NCBI GenBank assembly: GCA_021767625.1
Contig: JAASTB010000014.1
Span: 1-17,285, forward strand
From: Wenzhouxiangella sp.
GTDB lineage: Bacteria > Pseudomonadota > Gammaproteobacteria > Xanthomonadales > Wenzhouxiangellaceae
Reading direction: 5' to 3'
Length of the DNA stretch: 17,285 bases
Every line of letters starts with the position of its first letter. Position 1 is the first letter of the stretch. This document shows positions 7,859 through 14,860 of the stretch, one piece after another. The notes beneath the pieces were generated by a model. The model worked only from the letters and a program-made list of their open reading frames with translations, was not told the DNA's origin and searched no databases. A program made the position numbers and the translations under genes.

Positions 7859-8274
7859 TCGGAATCCCCCTCGACCGCCGCGATGCTCACCCTTCGGATA
7901 CCCTCGGCCGCTGCCGAATCGAGCACGCGAACGACCAGCCGGTGCGGCGCCTCCCCGTCGGCACGCACCACGAGCACCGCCTCCGGGTTGTCACGAAAGC
8001 GCTGGGCGATCGCCGCCTGCACCGTCGCCTGGCGCGCGTCGACCAGTTCCTGGTCGCCGACGAAAAGACGCCCGTCGTCGGTGACGATGAACTCCACGAT
8101 TTCCGGAACGGTCTCGGCCTCGGCCGTACTGGCCTCGGGAAGGTCCAGGCGCAACAGGGCCTGGCGCTCGAAAGTGGTCGAGACCATGAAGAAGATCAGG
8201 AGCAGGAACACCACGTCGATCAGCGACGTGAGGTTGATCTCCGGTTCCTCGTGTTCTTCCTGCTGTAGTTTCAT
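7855..8274 (-). CDS. exbD: ExbD/TolR-family biopolymer transport protein
   Basis: A small inner-membrane protein that, with ExbB, converts the proton gradient into mechanical work on an outer-membrane partner. The 139 residues have a short cytosolic N-terminus, one membrane helix 'LTSLIDVVFLLLIFFMVSTT' (15-34) with the proton-path aspartate D20, and a periplasmic domain of about 100 residues ending 'RRVSIAAVEGD'. It lies 9 nt downstream of exbB and overlaps msbA by 4 nt. The canonical partners tonB, tolA, tolB and pal are not in the window, so whether it serves TonB, Tol or some envelope task linked to LPS export is open. The symbol reflects the family only. Confidence 0.85.
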   Translation of the reverse strand: MKLQQEEHEEPEINLTSLIDVVFLLLIFFMVSTTFERQALLRLDLPEASTAEAETVPEIVEFIVTDDGRLFVGDQELVDARQATVQAAIAQRFRDNPEAVLVVRADGEAPHRLVVRVLDSAAAEGIRRVSIAAVEGDSE

Positions 8275-8283
8275 GCCTTGGCT

Positions 8284-8904
8284 TCAGCCGGCGGCCTGCG
8301 GGCGCTTGCGCTCGATGGTGTGCAGCAACTCGAGCGCCTGCTGCTCCATTTCCACCACGTAGGCACGCACCAGGCCGCGGAAGTAGCGGTAGAAGAAATA
8401 GCTGGGAATGGCGACGGTCAGGCCCGCGGCGGTCGTGATCAGCGCCTGGGAGATGCCCCCGGCGAGCTCGTTGGGGTCGCCGACGCCGTGAATCATGATG
8501 GCCGAGAAAACCTGGATCATGCCGATCACGGTGCCGAGCAGCCCGAGCAGGGGCGTGATGCCGGCAATGGTGCCCAGGGTGTTGAGAAAGCGCTCCAGTT
8601 CATGCACGACGTGCCGGCCGGTATCCTCGACCGCGTCCTTGATGACCTCGCGCTCGCGCCTGCGGTTGACCAGCGCTGCGGCCAGGACGCGGCCCAGCGC
8701 CGAGGAGCGCCGCAACTGCTCGATGTGCTGCCGATCGAGTTCCCGCTGCGCCGCCCACTGACGCACGCGCTCGAGAATCCCGGCGGGCAGCACGCGCTTG
8801 CGGCGCAGGTTCACGAAGCGTTCGATGATGATGGCGGCGGCGATGATGGAACAGGCCAGAATGGGCACCATCAACCATCCACCCGCGACGACGATTTCGA
8901 GCAT
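8284..8904 (-). CDS. exbB: MotA/TolQ/ExbB proton channel family protein
   Basis: Pentameric inner-membrane channel subunit that pairs with ExbD. The 206 residues show three hydrophobic segments: one at the N-terminus (about 5-28, 'GWLMVPILACSIIAAAIII'), and two after a long cytosolic loop, with the family hallmark 'LNTLGTIAGITPLLGLLGTV' (about 107-126) and 'ALITTAAGLTVAIPSYFFY' (about 153-171). These contain the conserved TPLLGLLGTV and TTAAGL stretches that line the proton path. It is the first gene after a 105-nt gap downstream of comEC, so it probably starts the exbB-exbD-msbA-lpxK-kdsB transcription unit. The start at 8904 has only a weak ribosome binding site, but the N-terminus fits the family. 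Confidence 0.88.
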   Translation of the reverse strand: MLEIVVAGGWLMVPILACSIIAAAIIIERFVNLRRKRVLPAGILERVRQWAAQRELDRQHIEQLRRSSALGRVLAAALVNRRREREVIKDAVEDTGRHVVHELERFLNTLGTIAGITPLLGLLGTVIGMIQVFSAIMIHGVGDPNELAGGISQALITTAAGLTVAIPSYFFYRYFRGLVRAYVVEMEQQALELLHTIERKRPQAAG

Positions 8905-8942
8905 GTCCGGAGTCTGCCCCGAGCGTTGCTTGTCCAGCGCGC

Positions 8943-8972
8943 ATGATAACGGGTTTAACCTTCATTCGTCGC
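8943..8972 (-). promoter_or_regulatory. Candidate promoter of the exbB-exbD-msbA unit
   Basis: In the 105-nt comEC-exbB gap the minus strand reads TATCAT (8943-8948), one mismatch from the sigma-70 -10 consensus, with a poor -35 (GCGACG, 8967-8972) 18 nt upstream. It would place transcription about 30 nt before the exbB start codon. The poor -35 keeps this tentative. Confidence 0.35.
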
Positions 8973-9009
8973 CTCCGCTCACCGGAAAACCGCGTAGCCG
9001 CGCCGGCAA

Positions 9010-11286
9010 TCAGGGGCAGCCGGCCCGCGGCTTCCAGAAGCGGGGCGCGAGCGTCGCCATGGATTGAATGCTCGGGGAGGCGCCCGGTGCGAGGCGGATT
9101 CTGATCGCGCCGCAGCGACCGGTCGTCACCAGGCTCACACCGCCCGCTTCCAGCCTTTCGCGGGTTTCGGCATGAACCCGACCGAAACGGTCGTGACGTG
9201 CCACCGAGGCGATCGCCGTGCCCGGCGAGACCGCTTCGACGAAGGCGCGGCTGCCGCCCTCCCGATGACCGCCGGAAGGCAACTGGAGCACGTCGGCCGC
9301 CGGGCCGCCCCACTCGGCGACCAGGCGCGCTTCCACGTCGGCATCGATCCCTCCGGTCAGCAGCAGGCCGCCGCCCGGCCCCGAGACGTGCAGCACGCAG
9401 GAAGAATTGCCGCCCAGGTCCGGCAGGGCCGTGCTGGGATGAAGGAAGCGGAAGCGCCAGCGGCCCGAGCGCCAAGAGCGGCCTGCCGCGCAAGGCGCTC
9501 CGAGCTGTCCCGTGGCAGCCTGAACCGCAACGCCCTCGCCCGCCACTGAAGCCAGGCCACCCGAATGGCCGCGATGTTCATGCGAGATCACGACGCGATC
9601 GACACCGTCGAGCCGGACCGTCCGCAGCACGCCCGGAAGGATTCCCGAAATGGCGTCCGAGCCTTCGCCGTCGCCCGGTCCCGTGTCATAGAGCAGCGCC
9701 TCGTCGGCGGTTCGTACGAGCACGGCCAGGCCGTTGCCCACATCCAGGAACCAGGCCTCCAGTTCGTCTTCGCCGAGCCCTTCGACGGCCGGCCAGACCA
9801 GGGGCAACAGCAGCACGACGCCCAGGCCGCGTGCCGGCCAGCCGGGCGGCGCGATCAGCCACGCCGCCCCAAGCGCAGCCAGCGGGATCGCCCAGGCGGC
9901 CGCCGCGGTCATCGCGACGTGGGTTCCGCCCAGGTTCTGCAGCCCCTCGAGCAGAGCCAGCAGAAAACGCAGGCCGATGTCGGCGGGCACGGCGAGCGGC
10001 GAAGCCGGCCAGCCGAGCAGCATGGTCGCGAGATCGATCAGCAGCGACGGCAGCACGACCAGGCCCACCAGCGGAATCGCGACCAGGTTGGCGAGGAAGG
10101 CGCCGGGCACGAACTGCCCGAAGAGACCGACATTCAGGGGCAGCAGTCCGATCAGCAGGACCATCTGGGCGCGCAGCAGGCCCGACACCCACTGGCCGGG
10201 TCCGGAGGGACGCCACGCGAAAGCGAAGACCAGGACGGCAACGGCCGCAAACGACAACCAGAAGCCCAGCGACAAAGGCGAAAGCGGATCGAACACGAGC
10301 ACGGCGAGCAAGGCCAGCAGCAGGGCCCGGCCCGGCGGAACGGCTCGCCTGAACAAAAGCGCCGCGGCGACGACGCCGAGCATGATCAGGGCGCGCTGCG
10401 TAGGCAGGGTAAAGCCCGCCAGGCCCGCGTATCCCAGCGCGGCCAGCAGGCCGAAAATCACGCCGACCCGCCTGCGGTCGAGGCGGCCGGCGACGAGCGA
10501 CAGCGGCGCGGCCAGCCAGCCGGCCAGCAATCCGGCAAGGCCGGCCACCATCCCGATATGAAGCCCGGAGATGGCCAGCAGATGGGCCGTTCCGGTCTGG
10601 CGCAGACGCATCGAGAGTTCCGGCGGCATGGCCGAGCGGTCGGCTACCCCGAGCGCGCGCTTGAGGGCGCCGACGTCGCGATCGACGGTCTCCGACTGGA
10701 TGATGTCGGACAGGCGCTGGCGCTGCCGGTCCAGCCATCGCTCCCCGGGATCGTCGGCGACAAGCTCCGGACGCCCGCGCACGCTGCCCGTGGCACCGAT
10801 CCGGCGCGCCAGGAGGTAGCGTTCGTAGTCGAAGCCGTCGGGGTTGTCGCGCCCGGCGGGCGGCTTCAGTCGCAGTGCCATACGCCAGCGACTACCCGGC
10901 TCGACGCGCCGGAAGGGGCGATACCAGCTGACCCGGATTCGATCGGGCAGCGCGGTGTCGGTCGGGTTCTCGTCGACGGAAAGGACGAAACGCACGGTCT
11001 GCTCGTGGCGCTGGGGCAAGCCGACGACGGTGCCGGTCACGGTTCGCGTTTCATTGGCCAGCCGGGCGGGCCACTGGCTGTCGATCTGCCACTGCGCCGC
11101 GGTCAGGAACCACAGCGCTCCGAGCAGAAAAACGGCGGCCAGCCGGGTGCGGCGGAACGCGCAGCCCACACCGGCCAGGGCGGCCAGCGCCAGCAGCGCC
11201 GGCATGCCGGGCAGCGAGGGCAGCCAGGACGCAAGCAGGCAGCCTCCGACGAAGGCCAGTAACGCGCGCCCGCCCCCGCCGAGCAT
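9010..11286 (-). CDS. comEC: ComEC/Rec2 family DNA uptake channel with degenerate MBL domain
   Basis: ComEC forms the inner-membrane channel for single-stranded DNA in natural transformation. The 758 residues contain an N-terminal DUF4131-type region (about 25-200), the competence domain with its hallmark 'GTAHLLAISGLHIGM' (about 232-246) and many hydrophobic helices to about 515, and a C-terminal metallo-beta-lactamase-like domain (about 525-745). That last domain is intact in length but not in motif: H569-E-H-R-G-H574 stands where HxDxDH is expected, TGG (644-646) replaces TGD, S671-G-G-H674 replaces HHGS, and 'DRFGRVH' replaces the usual N-x-Y-G-H-P. The ATG lies 3 nt after the lolD stop, so translation is probably coupled. 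The family call is secure; nuclease activity of the C-domain is doubtful. Confidence 0.93.
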   Translation of the reverse strand: MLGGGGRALLAFVGGCLLASWLPSLPGMPALLALAALAGVGCAFRRTRLAAVFLLGALWFLTAAQWQIDSQWPARLANETRTVTGTVVGLPQRHEQTVRFVLSVDENPTDTALPDRIRVSWYRPFRRVEPGSRWRMALRLKPPAGRDNPDGFDYERYLLARRIGATGSVRGRPELVADDPGERWLDRQRQRLSDIIQSETVDRDVGALKRALGVADRSAMPPELSMRLRQTGTAHLLAISGLHIGMVAGLAGLLAGWLAAPLSLVAGRLDRRRVGVIFGLLAALGYAGLAGFTLPTQRALIMLGVVAAALLFRRAVPPGRALLLALLAVLVFDPLSPLSLGFWLSFAAVAVLVFAFAWRPSGPGQWVSGLLRAQMVLLIGLLPLNVGLFGQFVPGAFLANLVAIPLVGLVVLPSLLIDLATMLLGWPASPLAVPADIGLRFLLALLEGLQNLGGTHVAMTAAAAWAIPLAALGAAWLIAPPGWPARGLGVVLLLPLVWPAVEGLGEDELEAWFLDVGNGLAVLVRTADEALLYDTGPGDGEGSDAISGILPGVLRTVRLDGVDRVVISHEHRGHSGGLASVAGEGVAVQAATGQLGAPCAAGRSWRSGRWRFRFLHPSTALPDLGGNSSCVLHVSGPGGGLLLTGGIDADVEARLVAEWGGPAADVLQLPSGGHREGGSRAFVEAVSPGTAIASVARHDRFGRVHAETRERLEAGGVSLVTTGRCGAIRIRLAPGASPSIQSMATLAPRFWKPRAGCP

Positions 11287-11289
11287 CGC

Positions 11290-11973
11290 TCAGTCGATGG
11301 GCACGAGCTGACCGCCGGTCATTTCCAGGCGCCGATCCATGCGGCGGGCCAGCTGCGGGTCGTGGGTCACCAGCACGACGCTGGTCCGGAATTCGCGGTT
11401 GAGTTCGAGCATCAGTCCGTAGACCTGCTCGGCATTGCGCTCGTCCAGGTTGCCGGTGGGTTCGTCGCCGAGCACGCAGCCCGGCCGGTTGATCAGCGCC
11501 CGGGCCACGGCAGCCCGCTGGCGCTCGCCGCCGGAGAGTTCGCCCGGCTTGTGTGTCAGTCGATCGCCCAGGCCGACGCGCTCGAGCAGCGCCGTCGCCT
11601 CTCGGCTCGCGTCGCTCGCACCGCGGCCAGCGATCAGCAGCGGCATGGCCACGTTCTCCAGCGCGGTGAATTCCGGCAGGAGGTGGTGGAACTGGTAGAC
11701 GAAACCGAGATGGCGATTGCGGATGGCCGCCCGCCGGGTTTCATCGGCCCGGGCCATGTTCTCGCCGGCCACCTCCACCGTTCCCGAGGTCGGCTTGTCC
11801 AGGCCGCCGAGCAGGTGGAGCAGCGTGCTCTTGCCTACCCCCGAAGCGCCGAGGATGGCGACCTGTTCGCCGGCGCGAATGTCGAGATCGACGCCCTTGA
11901 GCACGTTCAGCTCCGTGCGCCCCTGGACAAAAGTCCGCGTCAGTCCCCGGGCGCTGATGACGATGTCATTCAT
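11290..11973 (-). CDS. lolD: Lipoprotein-releasing system ATPase LolD
   Basis: ATPase that powers extraction of outer-membrane lipoproteins from the inner membrane and hand-over to LolA. The 227 residues form a single ABC domain: Walker A G42-A-S-G-V-G-K-S-T50, Q-loop 'VYQFHHLLPEFTALENV' (Q94), signature LSGGE (146-150), Walker B 'CVLGDEPTGNLD' (D170, E171), and the H-loop 'VLVTHDP'. The 'EPTGNLD' and 'FHHLLPEFTALENV' wording is that of the LolD/MacB/FtsE subfamily, and the overlap with the LolC-type permease gene decides between them. The ATG at 11971-11973 overlaps the lolC stop by 8 nt and has GGAGG 9 nt upstream inside lolC. Confidence 0.95.
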   Translation of the reverse strand: MNDIVISARGLTRTFVQGRTELNVLKGVDLDIRAGEQVAILGASGVGKSTLLHLLGGLDKPTSGTVEVAGENMARADETRRAAIRNRHLGFVYQFHHLLPEFTALENVAMPLLIAGRGASDASREATALLERVGLGDRLTHKPGELSGGERQRAAVARALINRPGCVLGDEPTGNLDERNAEQVYGLMLELNREFRTSVVLVTHDPQLARRMDRRLEMTGGQLVPID

Positions 11974-13210
11974 GGCGAAGTGCCTCCACCGGTTCGGTTC
12001 GCGCCGCCCGCCAGGCCGGGTAGATGGTCGACAGCAGCGACAGCGCCAGCGCCACCCCGCCGAACTTGACCACGTCGCCCCAGCGCAGCTCCGAAGGTAG
12101 ATCGCTGATGTAGTAGACCTCGGCGGAGAGGAAATCGGTACTCAGGAACTGCTCCAGCCAGGCTACGATCTGCTCGACGTTGAGCGCCAGGGCCACGCCG
12201 CCGACGATACCCAGCAGCGTGCCGATGACGCCGATCAACGATCCCTGCACCACGAAAATTCCCATGATCTTCCTCGGACCCAGCCCCATCGTCTTGAGGA
12301 TGGCGATGTCGGCCTGCTTGTCGGTGACGACCATCACCAGGGTCGAGATGATGTTGAAGGCCGCCACCGCGATGATCAGCGACAGGATGATGAACATCAC
12401 CGTCTTCTCGGTGCGCACCGCCCGGAAAAAATTGGCGTGCTGCTGGGTCCAGTCCCGCACGCGGTGGACGCCGCCGAGCTGGTCGCTCAATTCCCAGGCG
12501 ATCGCCCGCGAGCGCATCATGTCGTCGAACTTCAATCGGACACCGCTGACCTGTTCGTCGAGTCGAAACAGTCGTTGGGCGTCGCGGTAGTGAACGATGG
12601 CCAGCGCCGTGTCGTACTGCTGAACGCCGGCCTCGAATATGCCGGCCACCTCGAAGCGCCGCACCTGGGGCACGACGCCGGCCGGCGTGGCGCGGATCTC
12701 GGGGGCGAAGATCGTGACGGGGTCGCCTTCGCGCACACCCAGGCGGGCGGCCAGGCCCGCGCCGAGCATTACCCGCCACTCGCCGGGCTCCAGGGCCTGG
12801 AAACCGTCGTGCCGCATCAACTCGTCGATCTCGGAGACCTGGGGCTCGAGCCCGGGGTCGATACCGCGAACCTGCGCACCCGCCGTGCCCCTTCCCTTGA
12901 TCAGGGTTTCCTGCTCCACGTAAGGCGCCGCGCCGACCACGTCGGGATGCCGCCGCACTTCCTCGAGCAGCGATTCCCAGTCCGAAAGCCGGCGCTCATA
13001 GCCCTCGATGGTGGCGTGCGAAATCATGCCGAGAATGCGCTCCCGCAGTTCCTTCTCGAATCCGTTCATCACGCTGAGCACGGTGATCAGCACCGTAACG
13101 CCCAATGCGATGCCGCCCATGGATATGAGCGAAATGAACGAAATGAAGTGATTGCGACGCTTGGCGCGCAGGTAGCGCAGGCCGACGAAGATGCTTAAGG
13201 GTTGGTACAT
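11966..13210 (-). CDS. lolC: Lipoprotein-releasing system permease LolC/LolE family
   Basis: Inner-membrane subunit of the Lol exporter. The start 'MYQPLSIFVGLRYLRAKR' is the family N-terminus and fixes the ATG at 13208-13210. TM1 is at about 25-48, a large periplasmic domain spans about 50-265, and three more helices follow (about 270-292, 318-345, 380-400). The protein ends with 'YPAWRAARTEPVEALRHE', the standard end of LolC/E permeases. The 414 residues are a usual length. Only one permease gene accompanies lolD here, whereas E. coli has lolC-lolD-lolE. It may therefore be the single, homodimer-forming type called LolF, unless a second permease lies elsewhere. It follows rluC by 19 nt and overlaps lolD by 8. 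Confidence 0.93.
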   Translation of the reverse strand: MYQPLSIFVGLRYLRAKRRNHFISFISLISMGGIALGVTVLITVLSVMNGFEKELRERILGMISHATIEGYERRLSDWESLLEEVRRHPDVVGAAPYVEQETLIKGRGTAGAQVRGIDPGLEPQVSEIDELMRHDGFQALEPGEWRVMLGAGLAARLGVREGDPVTIFAPEIRATPAGVVPQVRRFEVAGIFEAGVQQYDTALAIVHYRDAQRLFRLDEQVSGVRLKFDDMMRSRAIAWELSDQLGGVHRVRDWTQQHANFFRAVRTEKTVMFIILSLIIAVAAFNIISTLVMVVTDKQADIAILKTMGLGPRKIMGIFVVQGSLIGVIGTLLGIVGGVALALNVEQIVAWLEQFLSTDFLSAEVYYISDLPSELRWGDVVKFGGVALALSLLSTIYPAWRAARTEPVEALRHE

Positions 13211-13229
13211 TCGCTAGCGGATTCCTGTA

Positions 13230-14159
13230 TCAAGCCGACGAGACGCCCGACCGGAGACGATCGAGCACGGCGGCCAGTTCCTCGGGCAGCGGTGCCGAGA
13301 AGACCTGTTCCGACGGCCAGGGCAGCTTCAGGTAGTGCGCATGGAGAAATAGCCGATTCAGGCCCGCCGGGGCCGGATCGTGATTGTACCGCTCGTCTCC
13401 AGCCAGCGGATGGTCGATGCTGGCGGCGTGCGCCCGGATCTGGTGTGTGCGGCCGGTCTCGATGCGCACCTCGACGTAGCTGAAACCGCCGACGCGCTCG
13501 AGCACGCGAAAGTGGCTGACCGCCGACTGCCCCTCCGGTGAGGCGACCACGCGATGTTGCCCGCTCGCGTCCCGCACCTTCTTGAGGGGCGCATCGACGG
13601 TCACCCTGTCCTCGGCCAGTTCGCCCCGGAGGAGCGCCAGGTAGCGTTTCTCGACGGCCTGGCCCGAGAAGGCCTTCTGCAGTTCCCGCGCCGCCCGATG
13701 GTTGCGCGCCACGACCAAAACGCCGCTGGTGGCCCGATCCAGACGGTGCACCGGCCGGTATCCCTCGCCCATTCGCGACAACACGTCCATCAGGCCCCAG
13801 TTGAGGCCGCTGCCCCCCTGCACCGCCACGCCGGCCGGTTTGTCCAGCACCAGGAAGTCCTCGCCCTGTTCGATGATGCAGTCGCGAATGCGTTCGACCA
13901 TGCCCTCGGGTACCCGCCGATCCTCGGGCGCCTGGCTCGCCACGGGCGGAATCCGAACTTCATCACCGGCCTGCAGCTTTTTCATCGGCTTGGCGCGGCG
14001 TCCGTTCACCCGAACCTGCCCGGTGCGCACCAGCCGGTAGACCAGGCCGCGGGGAACCGATCCGAGCTGGGCCATCAGGAAATTGTCCAATCGCTGGCCC
14101 GAGCGGTCGCCGCTGACGGTGACGTGTCGGACGCCTCCGCCCTGTTTGCTCTGATTCAT
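13230..14159 (-). CDS. rluC: 23S rRNA pseudouridine synthase, RluC type
   Basis: Converts specific uridines in 23S rRNA (955, 2504 and 2580 in E. coli RluC) to pseudouridine. The 309 residues comprise an S4 RNA-binding domain (about 21-75, 'QRLDNFLMAQLGSVPRGLVY') and an RsuA/RluA catalytic domain with 'VLDKPAGVAVQGG' (104-116), the catalytic aspartate D141 in 'HRLDRATSG', and 'GRTHQIRAHAA'. RluC rather than RluD is supported by its position divergent from rne, as in E. coli. The ATG has GAGG 7 nt upstream (14167-14170). It is probably the first gene of rluC-lolC-lolD-comEC. Confidence 0.9.
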   Translation of the reverse strand: MNQSKQGGGVRHVTVSGDRSGQRLDNFLMAQLGSVPRGLVYRLVRTGQVRVNGRRAKPMKKLQAGDEVRIPPVASQAPEDRRVPEGMVERIRDCIIEQGEDFLVLDKPAGVAVQGGSGLNWGLMDVLSRMGEGYRPVHRLDRATSGVLVVARNHRAARELQKAFSGQAVEKRYLALLRGELAEDRVTVDAPLKKVRDASGQHRVVASPEGQSAVSHFRVLERVGGFSYVEVRIETGRTHQIRAHAASIDHPLAGDERYNHDPAPAGLNRLFLHAHYLKLPWPSEQVFSAPLPEELAAVLDRLRSGVSSA

Positions 14160-14244
14160 CGGGATTCCTCGGAATTGTCCTGCGCCGGCCTTCCCGCCGG
14201 GAAGATCCGGCGATCGACCACGGCTATCGTCGCAATACGATCAA

Positions 14245-14253
14245 TGATAAAAT
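14245..14253 (+). promoter_or_regulatory. Candidate extended -10 promoter for rne
   Basis: The sequence TGATAAAAT matches an extended -10 (TG-n-TAtAAT with one mismatch in the hexamer at 14248-14253). The -35 region at the right spacing (TATCGT, 14225-14230) is poor, which extended -10 promoters tolerate. Transcription would begin near 14260 and give a leader of about 600 nt. Confidence 0.45.
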
Positions 14254-14602
14254 AACAAGGTCAGGCGCATGCGTGGTCGAGCGACAGCCGGAAGGCTGGT
14301 TGCAAGGCTTGAACCCGCGTGAACCCGATCGCGGATGCTGACACATCCGTCGATGCCGATACAAGCGGCGTTGGCGAGGCCTCGACGGCCGGATGGCGCA
14401 TCCGCCACCAGAACCATTTGCTCGACTCCCGGGCCGGCCAGTGCCTGGAACGGGAGCGGTCCCCCGCGGGACCCGAACGATTCGATTTTGCGCGGCGACC
14501 CGATTTCCCAGGATTCGGGTTCCGGCAGATGAACAACGTGCGCCGCCAGTGTCGGTAGGGCAAGAAGACACCGGGCGGCCTGACATTAAAAGTTTATGCG
14601 CT

Positions 14603-14631
14603 CCCGGATCGTCCGATGCACCGGATCCGGG
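14603..14631 (+). other. Hairpin in rne leader (8-bp stem)
   Basis: CCCGGATC (14603-14610) is perfectly complementary to GATCCGGG (14624-14631) around a 13-nt loop. It is followed by no T-run, so it is not a typical terminator. Confidence 0.45.
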
Positions 14632-14720
14632 TCGAGTGCCAGGATTTGCCGGCCAGCGCCCAGCGCGGCCGCAAGCCAAACCAGACCACGTTGCGCCCGG
14701 CGCGCGACGTCTCGACGAAG

Positions 14721-14746
14721 TGTCCGGGCCGGGTGGCCCGACGACA
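14721..14746 (+). other. Hairpin in rne leader (10-bp bulged stem)
   Basis: TGTC plus CGGGCC (14721-14730) pairs with GGCCCG (14735-14740) and GACA (14743-14746), with an AC bulge at 14741-14742 and a GGGT tetraloop. Confidence 0.45.
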
Positions 14747-14766
14747 ATCGATACAGGCTGGTTTGC

Positions 14767-14797
14767 CCGCCCCGACTCCGAATTGCGGAGGGGGCGG
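14767..14797 (+). other. Strong hairpin upstream of the rne ribosome binding site (12-bp stem)
   Basis: CCGCCCC (14767-14773) pairs with GGGGCGG (14791-14797), and CTCCG (14776-14780) with CGGAG (14786-14790), leaving a GA bulge and an AATTG loop. A competing 7-bp pairing also exists: GACTCCG (14774-14780) with CGGAGTC (14795-14801). The structure ends about 50 nt before the ribosome binding site. Confidence 0.5.
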
Positions 14798-14848
14798 AGT
14801 CCGGCACTCGTCTCGCGACCCACCTGCCTCGGGGCGGTCGGGAGCGCC

Positions 14849-14853
14849 GGAGG
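14849..14853 (+). promoter_or_regulatory. Ribosome binding site of rne
   Basis: GGAGG lies 7 nt before the ATG at 14861, a near-ideal Shine-Dalgarno that fixes the start of a gene with no stop inside the window. Confidence 0.75.
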
Positions 14854-14860
14854 AACAATA

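Larger units (their letters stand above)
14160..14860. other. Divergent rluC-rne intergenic region with long rne leader
   Basis: This 701-nt stretch has no convincing gene. Its left end is AT-rich (14234-14258) and is where promoters for both directions would be expected; a good extended -10 for rne sits there, while the rluC-side promoter is not clear. The rest is GC-rich and contains many short perfect hairpins (for example 14390-14404 with a 6-bp stem and 14458-14473 with a 6-bp stem) besides the three listed separately, and a small AT-rich patch at 14584-14597. In E. coli rne also has a long structured leader through which RNase E controls its own mRNA; a similar role here is inference from position and structure. 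Confidence 0.6.

Noticed and set aside
6485..8362. A 625-codon plus-strand frame opposite msbA, exbD and exbB
   Set aside because: It crosses three well-supported genes on the other strand and has the H/Q/R-rich composition of a shadow frame.
9565..11262. A 565-codon plus-strand frame opposite comEC
   Set aside because: Typical GC-rich antisense shadow: Q/R/G/A-rich composition, no recognisable domain, and it lies fully inside a clear comEC gene.
14319..14558. A 79-codon plus-strand frame in the rne leader, starting with GTG
   Set aside because: There is no ribosome binding site before the GTG, composition is arginine/aspartate-rich, and competing frames are open on both strands. A leader peptide cannot be excluded but is not supported.
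14581..14600. A second rne promoter around CTGACA (14580-14585) and the AT-rich patch following it
   Set aside because: The -35-like hexamer has no -10 at 16-18 nt downstream, and the patch has no good -35 upstream, so no complete promoter can be built.
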